Source: Sphingobacteriales bacterium (GTDB lineage: Bacteria > Bacteroidota > Bacteroidia > Chitinophagales > UBA2359). Taken from it: a DNA stretch of 64,000 bases. The notes beneath the pieces are model-generated. The model saw nothing but the letters and a program-made list of their open reading frames with translations, made no database searches and was not told the origin of the DNA. Of this stretch, positions 13,001 through 22,200 are shown in pieces. Positions within the stretch are counted from its first letter, which is position 1, and every line of letters begins with the position of its first letter. Position numbers and translations under genes: made by a program. The stretch spans positions 3,410,001 through 3,474,000 of the forward strand of contig CP064999.1 of the NCBI GenBank assembly GCA_016700115.1. The letters run 5' to 3'.

Positions 13001-16000
13001 ACGGGAGGAACCCTGCCCTACACTTATAGCTGGAGCAACGGTTCGACGGGAGAAGACCTGACCGGATTGGTAGCAGGGACTTACGAGATTACCGTAACCG
13101 ACATCAACAGTTGTACGGCGACCATAAGTATCACCATCGTTGAGCCATCCGCCTTAACCTTAAGCGAGACCCATACGGAAGTGGGATGTTTTGGAGCAGC
13201 GACGGGAGCGATAGACCTGAGTGTAACGGGTGGAACCCTGCCTTATAGCTATAGTTGGAGCAACGGTTCGACAGGAGAAGACCTGACCGGATTGGTTGCA
13301 GGTACTTACGAGATCACCGTAACCGACAGTAACAGTTGTACGGCGACCTTAAACATCACCATCGTTGAGCCATCCGCGTTAACCTTAAGTGAGACGCATA
13401 CGGAAGTGGGATGTTTTGGAGCAGCCACGGGAGCGATAGACCTGAGTGTAACGGGCGGAACCCTGCCCTATAGCTATAGCTGGAGCAACGGGTCGACGGG
13501 AGAAGATTTGGGAAGTTTGACGATAGGAACTTACACAGTGACCGTAACAGACGGCAACAGTTGTATGGCGACCTTAAGCATTACCATCACCGAGCCATCC
13601 GCGTTAATCTTAAGCGAGACCCATACGGAAGTGGGATGTTTTGGAGCAGCCACGGGAGCGATAGTCCTGAGTGTAACGGGAGGAACCCTGCCCTATAGCT
13701 ATAGCTGGAGCAATGGTTCGACGGGTGAAGATTTGGGAAATTTGACGATAGGAACCTACACAGTGACAGTAACAGACGGCAACAGTTGTACGGCGACCTC
13801 AAGCATTACCATCACTGAGCCATCCGCGTTAACCTTAAGCGAGACCCATACGGAAGTGGGATGTTTTGGAGGAACGACGGGAGCGATAGACCTGAATGTA
13901 ACGGGCGGAACCCTGCCTTATAGCTATAGCTGGAGCAATGGTTCGGCGGGACAAGACCTGACCGGGTTGTTAGCAGGGACTTACGAGGTTACCGTAACAG
14001 ATGGCAACAGTTGTACGGCGATTTTAAGTATCACAATCACCGAGCCATCCGCGTTAATCTTAAGCGAGACCCATACGGAAGTGGGATGTTTTGGAGGAGC
14101 CACGGGAGCGATAGACCTGAGTGTAACGGGCGGAACCCTGCCCTATAGCTATAGCTGGAGTAACGGTTCGACAAGTGAAGACCTGATTGGATTGGTAGCA
14201 GGGACTTACGAGGTGACCGTAACCGACGGCAACAGTTGTACGGCGACCTTAAGCATTACCATCACCGAGCCATCCGCGTTAATCTTAAGCGAGACCCATA
14301 CGGAAGTGGGATGTTTTGGAGCAGCAACAGGAGCGATAGACCTGAGTGTAACGGGTGGAACCCTGCCTTATAGCTATAGCTGGAGCAATGGTTCGACAGG
14401 AGAAGACCTGACTGGTTTGTTAGCAGGGACTTACGAGGTTACCGTAACCGACGGCAACAGTTGTACGGCGACCTTAAGCATTACCATCACCGAGCCATCC
14501 GCGTTAATCTTAAGTGAGACCCATACAGAAGTGGGATGTTTTGGAGTAGCCACGGGAGCGATAGACCTGAGTGTAACGGGCGGAACCCTGCCTTATAGCT
14601 ATAGCTGGAGCAATGGTTCGACAGGAGAAGACCTGACCGGGTTGGTTTCAGGCACTTACGATGTTACGGTAACCGACGGCAACAGTTGTACGGCGACCTT
14701 AAGCATTACCATCACCGAGCCATCCGCGTTAATCTTAAGCGAGACCCATACGGAAGTGGGATGTTTTGGAGCAGCGACGGGAGCGATAGATTTGAGTGTA
14801 ACGGGCGGACCCCTGCCCTATAGCTATAGCTGGAGTAACGGTTCGACAAGTGAAGACCTGACCGGATTGGTTGCAGGGACTTACGAGATCACCGTAACCG
14901 ACGGCAACAGTTGTACGGCGACCTTAAGCATCACCATCGTTGAGCCATCCGCGTTAACCTTAAGCGAGACCCATACGGAAGTGGGATGTTTTGGAGGAAC
15001 GACGGGAGCGATAGACCTGAATGTAACGGGCGGAACCCTGCCCTATACTTATAGTTGGAGCAATGGTTCGGCGGGACAAGACCTGACCGGGTTGTTAGCA
15101 GGGACTTACGAGGTTACCGTAACAGATGGCAACAGTTGTACGGCGATTTTAAGTATCACCATCACCGAGCCATCCGCCTTAACCTTAAGCGAGACGCATA
15201 CGGAAGTGGGATGTTTTGGAGCAGCAACAGGAGCGATAGACCTGAGTGTAATTGGAGGAACCCTGCCTTATAGCTATAGCTGGAGCAATGGTTCGACGGG
15301 AGAAGACCTGACCGGATTGGGTTCAGGGACTTACGAGGTTACCGTAACCGACGGCAACAGTTGTACGGCGACCTTAAGTATTAACATCACCGAGCCATCC
15401 GCCTTAATCTTAAGCGAGACCCATACGGAAGTGGGATGTTTTGGAGGAGCCACGGGAGCGATAGACCTGAGTGTATCGGGTGGAACCCTGCCCTATAGCT
15501 ATAGTTGGAGCAATGGTTCGACGGGAGAAGACCTGACCGGGTTGTTAGCAGGGACTTACGAGGTTACCGTAACAGACGGGAACAGTTGTACGGCGACCTT
15601 AAGTATTAACATCACCGAGCCATCCGCGTTAATCTTAAGCGAGACCCATACGGAAGTGGGATGTTTTGGAGCAGCGACGGGCGCGATAGACCTGAGTGCA
15701 ACGGGTGGAACCCTGCCCTATAGCTATAGCTGGAGCAATGGTTCGACAGGAGAAGACCTGACCGGGTTGGGTACAGGCAGTTACCAGGTGACAGTAACAG
15801 ACGGGAACAATTGTACGGCGACGTTAAGCATCACTATCGTTGAGCCATCCGCGTTAACCTTAAGTGAGACGCATACAGAAGTGGGATGTTTTGGAGCAGC
15901 TACGGGAGCAATAGACTTGGGTATATCGGGCGGAACCCTGCCTTATAGCTATAACTGGAGTAACGGTTCGACGGGAGAAGACCTGACCGGGTTGTTAGCA

Positions 16001-18870
16001 GGGACTTACGAGGTGACCGTAACCGACGGCAACAGTTGTACGGCGACCTTAAGCATTACCATCACCGAGCCATCCGCGTTAATCTTAAGCGAGACGCATA
16101 CGGAAGTGGGATGTTTTGGAGGAGCCACGGGAGCGATAGACCTGAGTGTAACGGGCGGAACCCTGCCCTATAGCTATAGTTGGAGCAACGGGTCGACGGG
16201 AGAAGACCTGACCGGATTGGTAGCAGGCACTTACGAGATCACCGTAACCGACGGCAACAGTTGTACAGCAAGTTTAAGCATCACCATCACCGAGCCATCC
16301 GCGTTAATCTTAAGCGAGACCCAAACGGAAGTGGGATGTTTTGGAGCAGCCACGGGAGCGATAGACCTGAGTGTAACGGGAGGAACTCTGCCCTATAGCT
16401 ATAACTGGAGCAATGGTTCGACAGGAGAAGACCTGACCGGGTTGGTTTCAGGCACTTACGATGTTACGGTAACCGACGGCAACAGTTGTATGGCGACCTT
16501 AAGCATTACCATCACCGAGCCATCCGCGTTAATCTTAAGCGAGACCCATACGGAAGTGGGATGTTTTGGAGCAGCAACGGGCGCGATAGACCTGAGTGTA
16601 ACGGGCGGAACCCTGCCCTATACTTATAGCTGGAGCAATGGTTCGACGGGAGAAGACCTGACCGGGTTGTTAGCGGGGACTTACGAGGTGACCGTAACCG
16701 ACGGCAACAGTTGTATGGCTACCTTAAGCATTACCATCACCGAGCCATCCGCGTTAATCTTAAGCGAGACCCATACAGAAGTGGGATGTTTTGGAGGAGC
16801 CACGGGAGCGATAGACCTGAGTGTAACGGGCGGAACCCTGCCTTATAGCTATAGCTGGAGCAATGGTTCGACAGGGGAAGACCTAACCGGGTTGTTAGCA
16901 GGGACTTACGAGATCACTGTAACCGACGGCAACAGTTGTACGGCGACCTTAAGCATCGTCATCACTGAGCCATCCGCCTTAACCTTAAGCGAGACCCATA
17001 CGGAAGTGGGATGTTTTGGAGGAGCAACGGGCGCGATAGACCTGAGTACAACGGGTGGAACCCTGCCCTACACTTATAGTTGGAGTAATGGTTCGACGGG
17101 AGAAGACCTGACCGGGTTGGTTTCAGGCACTTACGATGTTACGGTAACCGACGGCAACAGTTGTATAGCGATTATAAGCATCACCATCGTTGAGCCATCC
17201 GCCTTAACCTTAAGCGAGACCCATACGGAAGTGGGATGTTTTGGAGCAGCCACGGGAGCAATAGACTTGGGTGTAACGGGTGGAACCCTGCCTTATAGCT
17301 ATAGCTGGAGCAATGGTTCGACAGTTGAAGATTTGGGAAGTTTGACGACAGGAACTTACACGGTGACAGTAACAGACGGGAACAATTGTACGGCGACGTT
17401 AAGCATCACCATCGTTGAGCCATCCGCGTTAACCTTAAGTGAGACCCATACAGAAGTGGGATGTTTTGGAGGAGCAACGGGAGCGATAGACCTGAGTGTA
17501 ACGGGCGGAACCCTGCCCTATAGCTATAGCTGGAGCAATGGTTCGACGGGAGAAGACCTGACCGGATTGGTAGCAGGCACTTACGAGGTTACCGTAACCG
17601 ACGGCAACAGTTGTACAGCAAGTTTAAGCATCACCATTACCGAGCCATCCGCGTTAATCTTAAGCGAGACCCAAACGGAAGTGGGATGTTTTGGAGGAGC
17701 CACGGGAGCGATAGACTTGAGTGTAACGGGTGGAACCCTGCCTTATAGCTATAGCTGGAGCAACGGTTCGACGGGAGAAGACCTGACCGGGTTGTTAGCA
17801 GGGACTTACGAGGTTACCGTAACCGACGGCAACAGTTGTACGGCGACCTTAAGTATTAACATCACCGAGCCATCCGCCTTAATCTTAAGCGAGACCCATA
17901 CGGAAGTGGGATGTTTTGGAGGAGCCACGGGAGCGATAGACCTGAGTGTAACGGGCGGAACCCTGCCCTATAGCTATAGCTGGAGCAACGGTTCAACAAG
18001 TGAAGACCTGACCGGGTTGTTAGCAGGCACTTACGAGGTTACCGTAACCGACGGCAACAGTTGTACAGCAAGTTTAAGCATCACCATCGTTGAGCCATCC
18101 GCCTTAACCTTAAGCGAGACCCATACGGAAGTGGGATGTTTTGGAGGAGCAACGGGAGCGATAGACCTGAGTGTAATGGGTGGAACCCTGCCTTATAGCT
18201 ATAGCTGGAGCAATGGTTCGACAGGAGAAGACCTAACTGGGTTGTTAGCAGGGACTTACGAGGTTACCGTAACAGATGGCAAAAGTTGTACGGCGACCTT
18301 AAGTATCACCATCGTTGAGCCATCCGCGTTAATCTTAAGTGAGACGCATATGGAAGTGGGATGTTTTGGAGATGCAACAGGAGCGATAGACCTGAGTGTA
18401 ACGGGAGGAACTCTGCCCTATACCTATAGTTGGAGCAATGGTTCGACGGGAGAAGACCTGACCGGATTGGGTTCAGGGACTTACGAGGTTACCGTAACCG
18501 ACGGCAACAGTTGTACGGCGACCTTAAGTATTAACATCACCGAGCCATCCGCCTTAATCTTAAGCGAGACCCAAACGGAAGTGGGATGTTTTGGAGGAGC
18601 CACGGGAGCGATAGACCTGAGTGTAACGGGCGGAACCCTGCCCTATAGCTATAGCTGGAGCAACGGTTCAACAAGTGAAGACCTGACCGGGTTGTTAGCA
18701 GGCACTTACGAGGTTACCGTAACCGACGGCAACAGTTGTACAGCAAGTTTAAGCATCACCATCACCGAGCCATCCGCCTTAACCTTAAGCGAGACCCATA
18801 CGGAAGTGGGATGTTTTGGAGCAGCAACGGGCGCGATAGACCTGAGTGTAACGGGTGGAACTATGCCCTA
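1..18870 (+). repeat. Type-A SprB coding repeat array (225-bp unit)
   Basis: About 84 head-to-tail copies of a 225-bp (75-codon) unit are present, with no unit of a different length apart from the two-base deletion near 3981. Nucleotide identity between units is very high, and longer perfect duplications sit on top of the basic period. Examples are 3751 repeating at 4199 (two units, minus 2 bp), 7321 repeating at 7546 (one unit), and 12001 repeating at 13351 (six units). The array is still being homogenised or expanded, so its true copy number may be misassembled. Confidence 0.95.
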
Positions 18871-19288
18871 TACTTATAGTTGGAATACCGGTGCTGTAAG
18901 CGAGGATATCAACGGCTTGGGAGCAGGAGATTATAACGTAACCGTTACGGATGCCAACGGCTGTACCATGGGATTAAGCATAACCCTGACAGAACCTGCT
19001 GGAATGATGTTGACTGAAACGCATACCGATGTGTTGTGCTTTGGAGGGTTAACCGGAGCGATAGACCTGAGTGTATCGGGCGGATTATTACCCTATACCT
19101 ATATCTGGAACACCGGTGCTGTAAGCGAGGATCTCAACGGCTTGGGAGCAGGAGATTATGACGTAACTGTTACGGATGCCAACGGCTGTAGCATGGGATT
19201 AAGCATAACCCTGACAGAGCCTGCAGGAATGACCTTGACAGAAACCCATACCGATGTGTTGTGCTTTGGAGGGTTAACCGAGCGATAG
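3941..19288 (+). CDS. Giant SprB-repeat surface protein, segment 2
   Basis: This 5,115-codon frame carries on the protein of segment 1. Its first ATG at 3941 and the first dozen or so residues are an out-of-frame reading of a repeat; true continuity starts about 3981. It contains about 66 further type-A 75-residue SprB repeats. Near 18870 a hybrid unit switches from the type-A SWSNGS core to a type-B SWNTGAVSEDINGL core, and two or so type-B units follow. Repeats differ by block-wise substitutions: GEDLTGLLAGTYEV versus VEDLGSLTTGTYTV, TITEP versus TIVEP, ALILS versus ALTLS. The blocks are shuffled along the array as expected from unequal crossing-over and gene conversion. The frame ends at TAG 19286-19288, just after one missing G (ttaaccgagcg versus ttaaccggagcg). 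The expected role is adhesion or gliding at the cell surface, by analogy with SprB. Confidence 0.85.
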   Translation: MRRIRKWDVLEEPRAIDLSVTGGTLPYSYSWSNGSTGEDLTGLLAGTYEVTVTDGNSCTMTLSITITEPSALTLSETHTEVGCFGGATGAIDLSVTGGTLPYSYSWSNGSTGEDLTGLLAGTYDITVTDGNSCTATLSITITEPSVLTLSETHTEVGCFGGATGAIDLSVTGGTLPYSYSWSNGSTGEDLTGLLAGTYEVTVTDGNSCTMTLSITITEPSALTLSETHTEVGCFGGATGAIDLSVTGGTVPFSYSWSNGSTSEDLTGLLAGTYEITVTDGNSCTATLSITITEPSALTLSETHMEVGCFGGATGAIDLSVLGGTLPYSYSWSNGSTVEDLGSLTTGTYTVTVTDGNSCMATLSITITEPSALILSETHTEVGCFGDATGVIDLSVTGGTLPYTYNWSNGSTGEDLTGLGSGTYDVTVTDGNSCTATLSITIVEPSALILSETHTEVGCFGAATGAIDLSVTGGTLPYSYSWSNGSTVEDLGSLTIGTYTVTVTDGNSCTATLSITIVEPSALILSETHTEVGCFGAATGAIDLSVTDGTLPYSYSWSNGSTVEDLGSLTIGTYTVTVTDGNSCTATLSITIVEPSALTLSETHTEVGCFGAATGAIDLSVTGGTLPYSYSWSNGSTGEDLTDLLAGTYEVTVTDGNSCTAILSITITEPSALILSETHTEVGCFGGAMGAIDLSVSGGTVPYSYSWSNGSTGEDLAGLLAGTYEVTVTDGNSCTETLSITITEPSALILSETHTEVGCFGGATGAIDLSVSGGTVPYSYSWSNGSTSEDLTGLLAGTYEVTVTDGNSCTATLSITITEPSALFLSETHTEVGCFGGATGAIDLSVTGGTLPYSYNWSNGSTGEDLTGLGTGSYEVTVTDGNSCTATLSITITEPSALTLSETHTEVGCFGGATGAIDLSVTGGTLPYSYSWSNGSTVEDLGSLMIGTYTVTVTDGNSCTATLSITIVEPPALTLSETHTEVGCFGGATGAIDLSVTGGTLPYSYSWSNGSTGEDLTGLLAGTYDVTVTDGNSCTATLSITITEPSALILSETHTEVGCFGGATGAIDLSVTGGTLPYSYNWSNGSTGEDLTGLGSGTYDITVTDGNSCTATLSITITEPSALTLSETHTEVGCFGGATGAIDLSVAGGTLPYSYSWSNGSTSEDLTGLVAGTYNITVTDGNSCTATLSITITEPSALILSETHTEVGCFGGATGAIDLSVAGGTLPYSYSWSNGSTSEDLTGLVAGTYNITVADGNSCTATLSITITEPSALTLSETHTEVGCFGAATGAIDLSVTGGTLPYSYNWSNGSTGEDLTGLGSGTYDITVTDGNSCTVTLSITITEPSALTLSETHTEVGCFGGATGAIDLGVTGGTLPYSYSWSNGSTGEDLTGLLAGTYDVTVTDGNSCTAILSITITEPSALILSETHTEVGCFGGATGAIDLSVTGGTLPYSFSWSNGSTSEDLTGLLTGTYDITVTDGNSCTVTLSITITEPSALTLSETHTEVGCFGGATGAIDMGVTGGTLPYSYSWSNSSTGEDLTGLLAGTYEVTVTDGNNCIATLSIVIVEPSALTLSETHTEVGCFGGVTGAIDLSVTGGTLPYSYSWSNGSTGEDLTGLGSGTYDITVTDGNSCTAILSITIVEPSALILSETHTEVGCFGGATGAIDLSVTGGTLPYSYSWSNGSTSEDLTGLGSGTYDVTVTDGNSCTAILSITIVEPSALILNETHTEVGCFGAATGAIDLSVTGGTLPYSYSWSNGSTGEDLTGLLAGTYEITVIDGNSCTVTLSITIVEPSALTLSETHTEVGCFGGATGAIDLSVTGGTVPYSYSWSNGSTGEDLTGLVAGSYEVTVTDGNSCTASLSITITEPSALTLSETHTEVGCFGDATGAIDLSVSGGTLPYSYSWSNGSTGEDLTGLLAGTYDVTVTDGNSCTATLSITITEPSALILSETHTEVGCFGAAMGAIDLSVTGGTLPYSYNWSNGSTGEDLTGLGSGIYEVTVTDGNSCIAIISITIVEPSALTLSETHTEVGCFGAAMGAIDLSVTGGTLPYSYSWSNGSAGQDLTGLLAGTYEVTVTDDNSCIAIISITIVEPSALTLSETHTEVGCFGAAMGAIDLSVTGGTLPYSYSWSNGSTGEDLTGLLAGTYEVTVTDDNSCIATLSITITEPSALTLSETHTEVGCFGAATGAIDLSVTGGTLPYSYSWSNGSMGEDLTGLLAGTYEITVTDGNSCTASLSITITEPSALILSETQTEVGCFGGATGAIDLSVTGGTLPYTYSWSNGSTGEDLTGLVAGTYEITVTDINSCTASLSITITEQSALILSETHTEVGCFGGATGAIDLGVTGGTLPYSYNWSNGSTGEDLTGLLAGTYEITVTDGNSCTATLSITIVEPSALILSETHTEVGCFGAATGAIDLSVTGGTLPYSYSWSNGSTGEDLTGLVAGSYEVTVTDINSCTATISITIVEPSALILSETHTEVGCFGGATGAIDLSATGGTLPYTYSWSNGSTGEDLTGLVSGTYDVTVTDGNSCMATLSITIVEPSALTLSETHTEVGCFGAATGAIDLGVTGGTLPYSYSWSNGSTVEDLGSLTTGTYTVTVTDGNNCTATLSITIVEPSALTLSETHTEVGCFGAATGAIDLGVTGGTLPYSYNWSNGSTGEDLTGLLAGTYEVTVTDSNSCTATLNITIVEPSALTLSETHTEVGCFGAATGAIDLSVTGGTLPYSYSWSNGSTGEDLGSLTIGTYTVTVTDGNSCMATLSITITEPSALILSETHTEVGCFGGTTGAIDLNVTGGTLPYTYSWSNGSAGQDLTGLLAGTYDVTVTDGNSCTAILSITITEPSALILSETHTEVGCFGAATGAIVLSVTGGTLPYNYNWSNGSTVEDLGSLTTGTYTVTVTDGNNCIATLSITIVEPSALTLSEAHTEVGCFGAATGAIDLSVTGGTLPYSYSWSNGSTGEDLTGLVAGTYNITVTDGNSCTETLSIVIVEPSALTLSETHTEVGCFGGATGAIDLSVTGGTLPYTYSWSNGSTGEDLTGLVAGTYEITVTDINSCTATISITIVEPSALTLSETHTEVGCFGAATGAIDLSVTGGTLPYSYSWSNGSTGEDLTGLVAGTYEITVTDSNSCTATLNITIVEPSALTLSETHTEVGCFGAATGAIDLSVTGGTLPYSYSWSNGSTGEDLGSLTIGTYTVTVTDGNSCMATLSITITEPSALILSETHTEVGCFGAATGAIVLSVTGGTLPYSYSWSNGSTGEDLGNLTIGTYTVTVTDGNSCTATSSITITEPSALTLSETHTEVGCFGGTTGAIDLNVTGGTLPYSYSWSNGSAGQDLTGLLAGTYEVTVTDGNSCTAILSITITEPSALILSETHTEVGCFGGATGAIDLSVTGGTLPYSYSWSNGSTSEDLIGLVAGTYEVTVTDGNSCTATLSITITEPSALILSETHTEVGCFGAATGAIDLSVTGGTLPYSYSWSNGSTGEDLTGLLAGTYEVTVTDGNSCTATLSITITEPSALILSETHTEVGCFGVATGAIDLSVTGGTLPYSYSWSNGSTGEDLTGLVSGTYDVTVTDGNSCTATLSITITEPSALILSETHTEVGCFGAATGAIDLSVTGGPLPYSYSWSNGSTSEDLTGLVAGTYEITVTDGNSCTATLSITIVEPSALTLSETHTEVGCFGGTTGAIDLNVTGGTLPYTYSWSNGSAGQDLTGLLAGTYEVTVTDGNSCTAILSITITEPSALTLSETHTEVGCFGAATGAIDLSVIGGTLPYSYSWSNGSTGEDLTGLGSGTYEVTVTDGNSCTATLSINITEPSALILSETHTEVGCFGGATGAIDLSVSGGTLPYSYSWSNGSTGEDLTGLLAGTYEVTVTDGNSCTATLSINITEPSALILSETHTEVGCFGAATGAIDLSATGGTLPYSYSWSNGSTGEDLTGLGTGSYQVTVTDGNNCTATLSITIVEPSALTLSETHTEVGCFGAATGAIDLGISGGTLPYSYNWSNGSTGEDLTGLLAGTYEVTVTDGNSCTATLSITITEPSALILSETHTEVGCFGGATGAIDLSVTGGTLPYSYSWSNGSTGEDLTGLVAGTYEITVTDGNSCTASLSITITEPSALILSETQTEVGCFGAATGAIDLSVTGGTLPYSYNWSNGSTGEDLTGLVSGTYDVTVTDGNSCMATLSITITEPSALILSETHTEVGCFGAATGAIDLSVTGGTLPYTYSWSNGSTGEDLTGLLAGTYEVTVTDGNSCMATLSITITEPSALILSETHTEVGCFGGATGAIDLSVTGGTLPYSYSWSNGSTGEDLTGLLAGTYEITVTDGNSCTATLSIVITEPSALTLSETHTEVGCFGGATGAIDLSTTGGTLPYTYSWSNGSTGEDLTGLVSGTYDVTVTDGNSCIAIISITIVEPSALTLSETHTEVGCFGAATGAIDLGVTGGTLPYSYSWSNGSTVEDLGSLTTGTYTVTVTDGNNCTATLSITIVEPSALTLSETHTEVGCFGGATGAIDLSVTGGTLPYSYSWSNGSTGEDLTGLVAGTYEVTVTDGNSCTASLSITITEPSALILSETQTEVGCFGGATGAIDLSVTGGTLPYSYSWSNGSTGEDLTGLLAGTYEVTVTDGNSCTATLSINITEPSALILSETHTEVGCFGGATGAIDLSVTGGTLPYSYSWSNGSTSEDLTGLLAGTYEVTVTDGNSCTASLSITIVEPSALTLSETHTEVGCFGGATGAIDLSVMGGTLPYSYSWSNGSTGEDLTGLLAGTYEVTVTDGKSCTATLSITIVEPSALILSETHMEVGCFGDATGAIDLSVTGGTLPYTYSWSNGSTGEDLTGLGSGTYEVTVTDGNSCTATLSINITEPSALILSETQTEVGCFGGATGAIDLSVTGGTLPYSYSWSNGSTSEDLTGLLAGTYEVTVTDGNSCTASLSITITEPSALTLSETHTEVGCFGAATGAIDLSVTGGTMPYTYSWNTGAVSEDINGLGAGDYNVTVTDANGCTMGLSITLTEPAGMMLTETHTDVLCFGGLTGAIDLSVSGGLLPYTYIWNTGAVSEDLNGLGAGDYDVTVTDANGCSMGLSITLTEPAGMTLTETHTDVLCFGGLTER

Positions 19289-22200
19289 ACCTGAGTGTAT
19301 TGGGTGGAACTATGCCCTATACTTATAGTTGGAACACAGGTGCTGTAAGCGAGGATATCAACGGCTTGGGAGCAGGAGATTATGATGTCACCGTTACGGA
19401 TGCCAACGGCTGTACCATGGGATTAAGCATTACCCTGACAGAACCTGCTGGAATGACCTTGACAGAAACGCATACCGATGTATTGTGTTTTGGAGGGTTA
19501 ACGGGAGCGATAGACCTGAGTGTATCGGGTGGATTATTACCCTATACCTATATCTGGAACACCGGTGCTGTTAGTGAGGATATCAACGACTTGGGAGCAG
19601 GAGATTATGACGTAACCGTTACGGATGCCAATGGATGTACCATGGGATTAAGCATTACCCTGACAGAGCCTGCTGGATTGACTTTGACTGAAACGCATAC
19701 CGATGTGTTGTGTTTTGGAGGGTTAACCGGAGCGATTGACCTTAGCGTATCGGGAGGAACTGTGCCCTATACTTATAGTTGGAATACCGGTGCTGTAAGC
19801 GAGGATATCAACGGCTTGGGAGCAGGAGATTATGTCGTAACCGTTACGGATGCCAATGGTTGTACCATGGGATTAAGCATTACCCTGACAGAGCCTGCTG
19901 GATTGACTTTGACTGAAACGCATATCGATGTGTTGTGTTTTGGAGGGTTAACCGGAGCGATAGACCTGAGTGTATTGGGTGGAACTATGCCCTATACTTA
20001 TAGTTGGAACACAGGTGCTGTAAGCGAGGATATCAACGGCTTGGGAGCAGGAGATTATGACGTAACCGTTACGGATGCCAACGGCTGTACTATGGGATTA
20101 AGCATTACCCTGACAGAGCCTGTAGGAATGACCTTGACAGAAACGCATACCGAGGTGTTGTGTTTTGGAGGGTTAACGGGAGCGATAGACCTGAGTGTAT
20201 CGGGCGGATTATTACCCTATAACTATATCTGGAACACCGGTGCTGTAAGCGAGGATATCAACGGCTTGGGAGCAGGAGATTATGACGTAACCGTTACGGA
20301 TGCCAACGGCTGTACCGTGGGATTAAGCATTACCCTGACAGAGCCTGTAGGAATGACCTTGACAGAAACGCATACCGATGTGTTGTGTTTTGGAGGGTTA
20401 ACGGGAGCGATAGACCTGAGTGTATCGGGCGGATTATTACCCTATAACTATATCTGGAACACCGGTGCTGTAAGCGAGGATATCAACGGCTTGGGAGCAG
20501 GAGATTATGACGTAACCGTTACGGATGCCAACGGCTGTACTATGGGATTAAGCATTACCCTGACAGAGCCTGTAGGAATGACCTTGACAGAAACGCATAC
20601 CGATGTGTTGTGCTTTGAAGGGTTAACCGGAGCGATAGACCTGAGTGTATTGGGTGGAACTATGCCCTATACTTATAGTTGGAACACAGGTGCTGTAAGC
20701 GAGGATATCAACGGCTTGGGAGCAGGAGATTATGATGTCACCGTTACGGATGCCAACGGCTGTAGCATGGGATTAAGCATTACCCTGACAGAGCCTGTAG
20801 GAATGACCTTGACAGAAACGCATACCGAGGTGTTGTGTTTTGGAGGGTTAACGGGAGCGATAGACCTGAGTGTATCGGGCGGATTATTACCCTATAACTA
20901 TATCTGGAACACCGGTGCTGTAAGCGAGGATATCAACGGCTTGGGAGCAGGAGATTATGACGTAACCGTTACGGATGCCAACGGCTGTACCGTGGGATTA
21001 AGCATTACCCTGACAGAGCCTGTAGGAATGACCTTGACAGAAACGCATACCGATGTGTTGTGTTTTGGAGGGTTAACGGGAGCGATAGACCTGAGTGTAT
21101 TGGGCGGATTATTACCCTATACCTATATCTGGAACACCGGTGCTGTTAGTGAGGATATCAACGGCTTGGGAGCAGGAGATTATGACGTAACCGTTACGGA
21201 TGCCAATGGCTGTACTATGGGATTAAGCATTACCCTGACAGAACCTGCTGGAATGACGTTGACTGAAACGCATACCGATGTGTTGTGTTTTGGAGGGTTA
21301 ACGGGAGCGATAGACCTGAGTGTATCGGGCGGATTATTACCCTATACCTATATCTGGAACACCGGTGCTGTAAGCGAGGATCTCAACGGCTTGGGAGCAG
21401 GAGATTATGACGTAACTGTTACGGATGCCAACGGCTGTAGCATGGGATTAAGCATAACCCTGACAGAGCCTGCAGGAATGACCTTGACAGAAACCCATAC
21501 CGATGTGTTGTGCTTTGGAGGGTTAACCGGAGCGATAGACCTGAGTGTATTGGGTGGAACTATGCCCTATACTTATAGTTGGAACACAGGTGCTGTAAGC
21601 GAGGATATCAACGGCTTGGGAGCAGGAGATTATGATGTCACCGTTACGGATGCCAACGGCTGTACCATGGGATTAAGCATAACCCTGACAGAGCCTGCAG
21701 GAATGACCTTGACAGAAACCCATACCGATGTATTGTGTTTTGGAGAGTTAACGGGAGCGATAGATTTGAGCGTATCTGGTGGAACTCTGCCCTATACTTA
21801 TAATTGGAACACCGGTGCTGTAAGCGAGGATATCAACGGCTTGGGAGCAGGAGATTATGACGTAACCGTAACGGATGCCAACGGCTGTACTATGGGATTA
21901 AGCATTACCCTGACAGAGCCTGTAGGAATGACCTTGACAGAAACGCATACCGATGTGTTGTGTTTTGGAGGGTTAACGGGAGCGATAGACCTGAGTGTAT
22001 CGGGCGGATTATTACCCTATAACTATATCTGGAACACCGGTGCTGTAAGCGAGGATATCAACGGCTTGGGAGCAGGAGATTATGACGTAACCGTTACGGA
22101 TGCCAACGGCTGTACCGTGGGATTAAGCATTACCCTGACAGAACCTGCTGGAATGACCTTGACAGAAACCCATACCGATGTATTGTGTTTTGGAGGGTTA

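Noticed and set aside
10555..16398. Short alternative-frame ORFs inside the SprB array on both strands
   Set aside because: They are shadows of the 225-bp repeat, recur at several units and end at random point differences.
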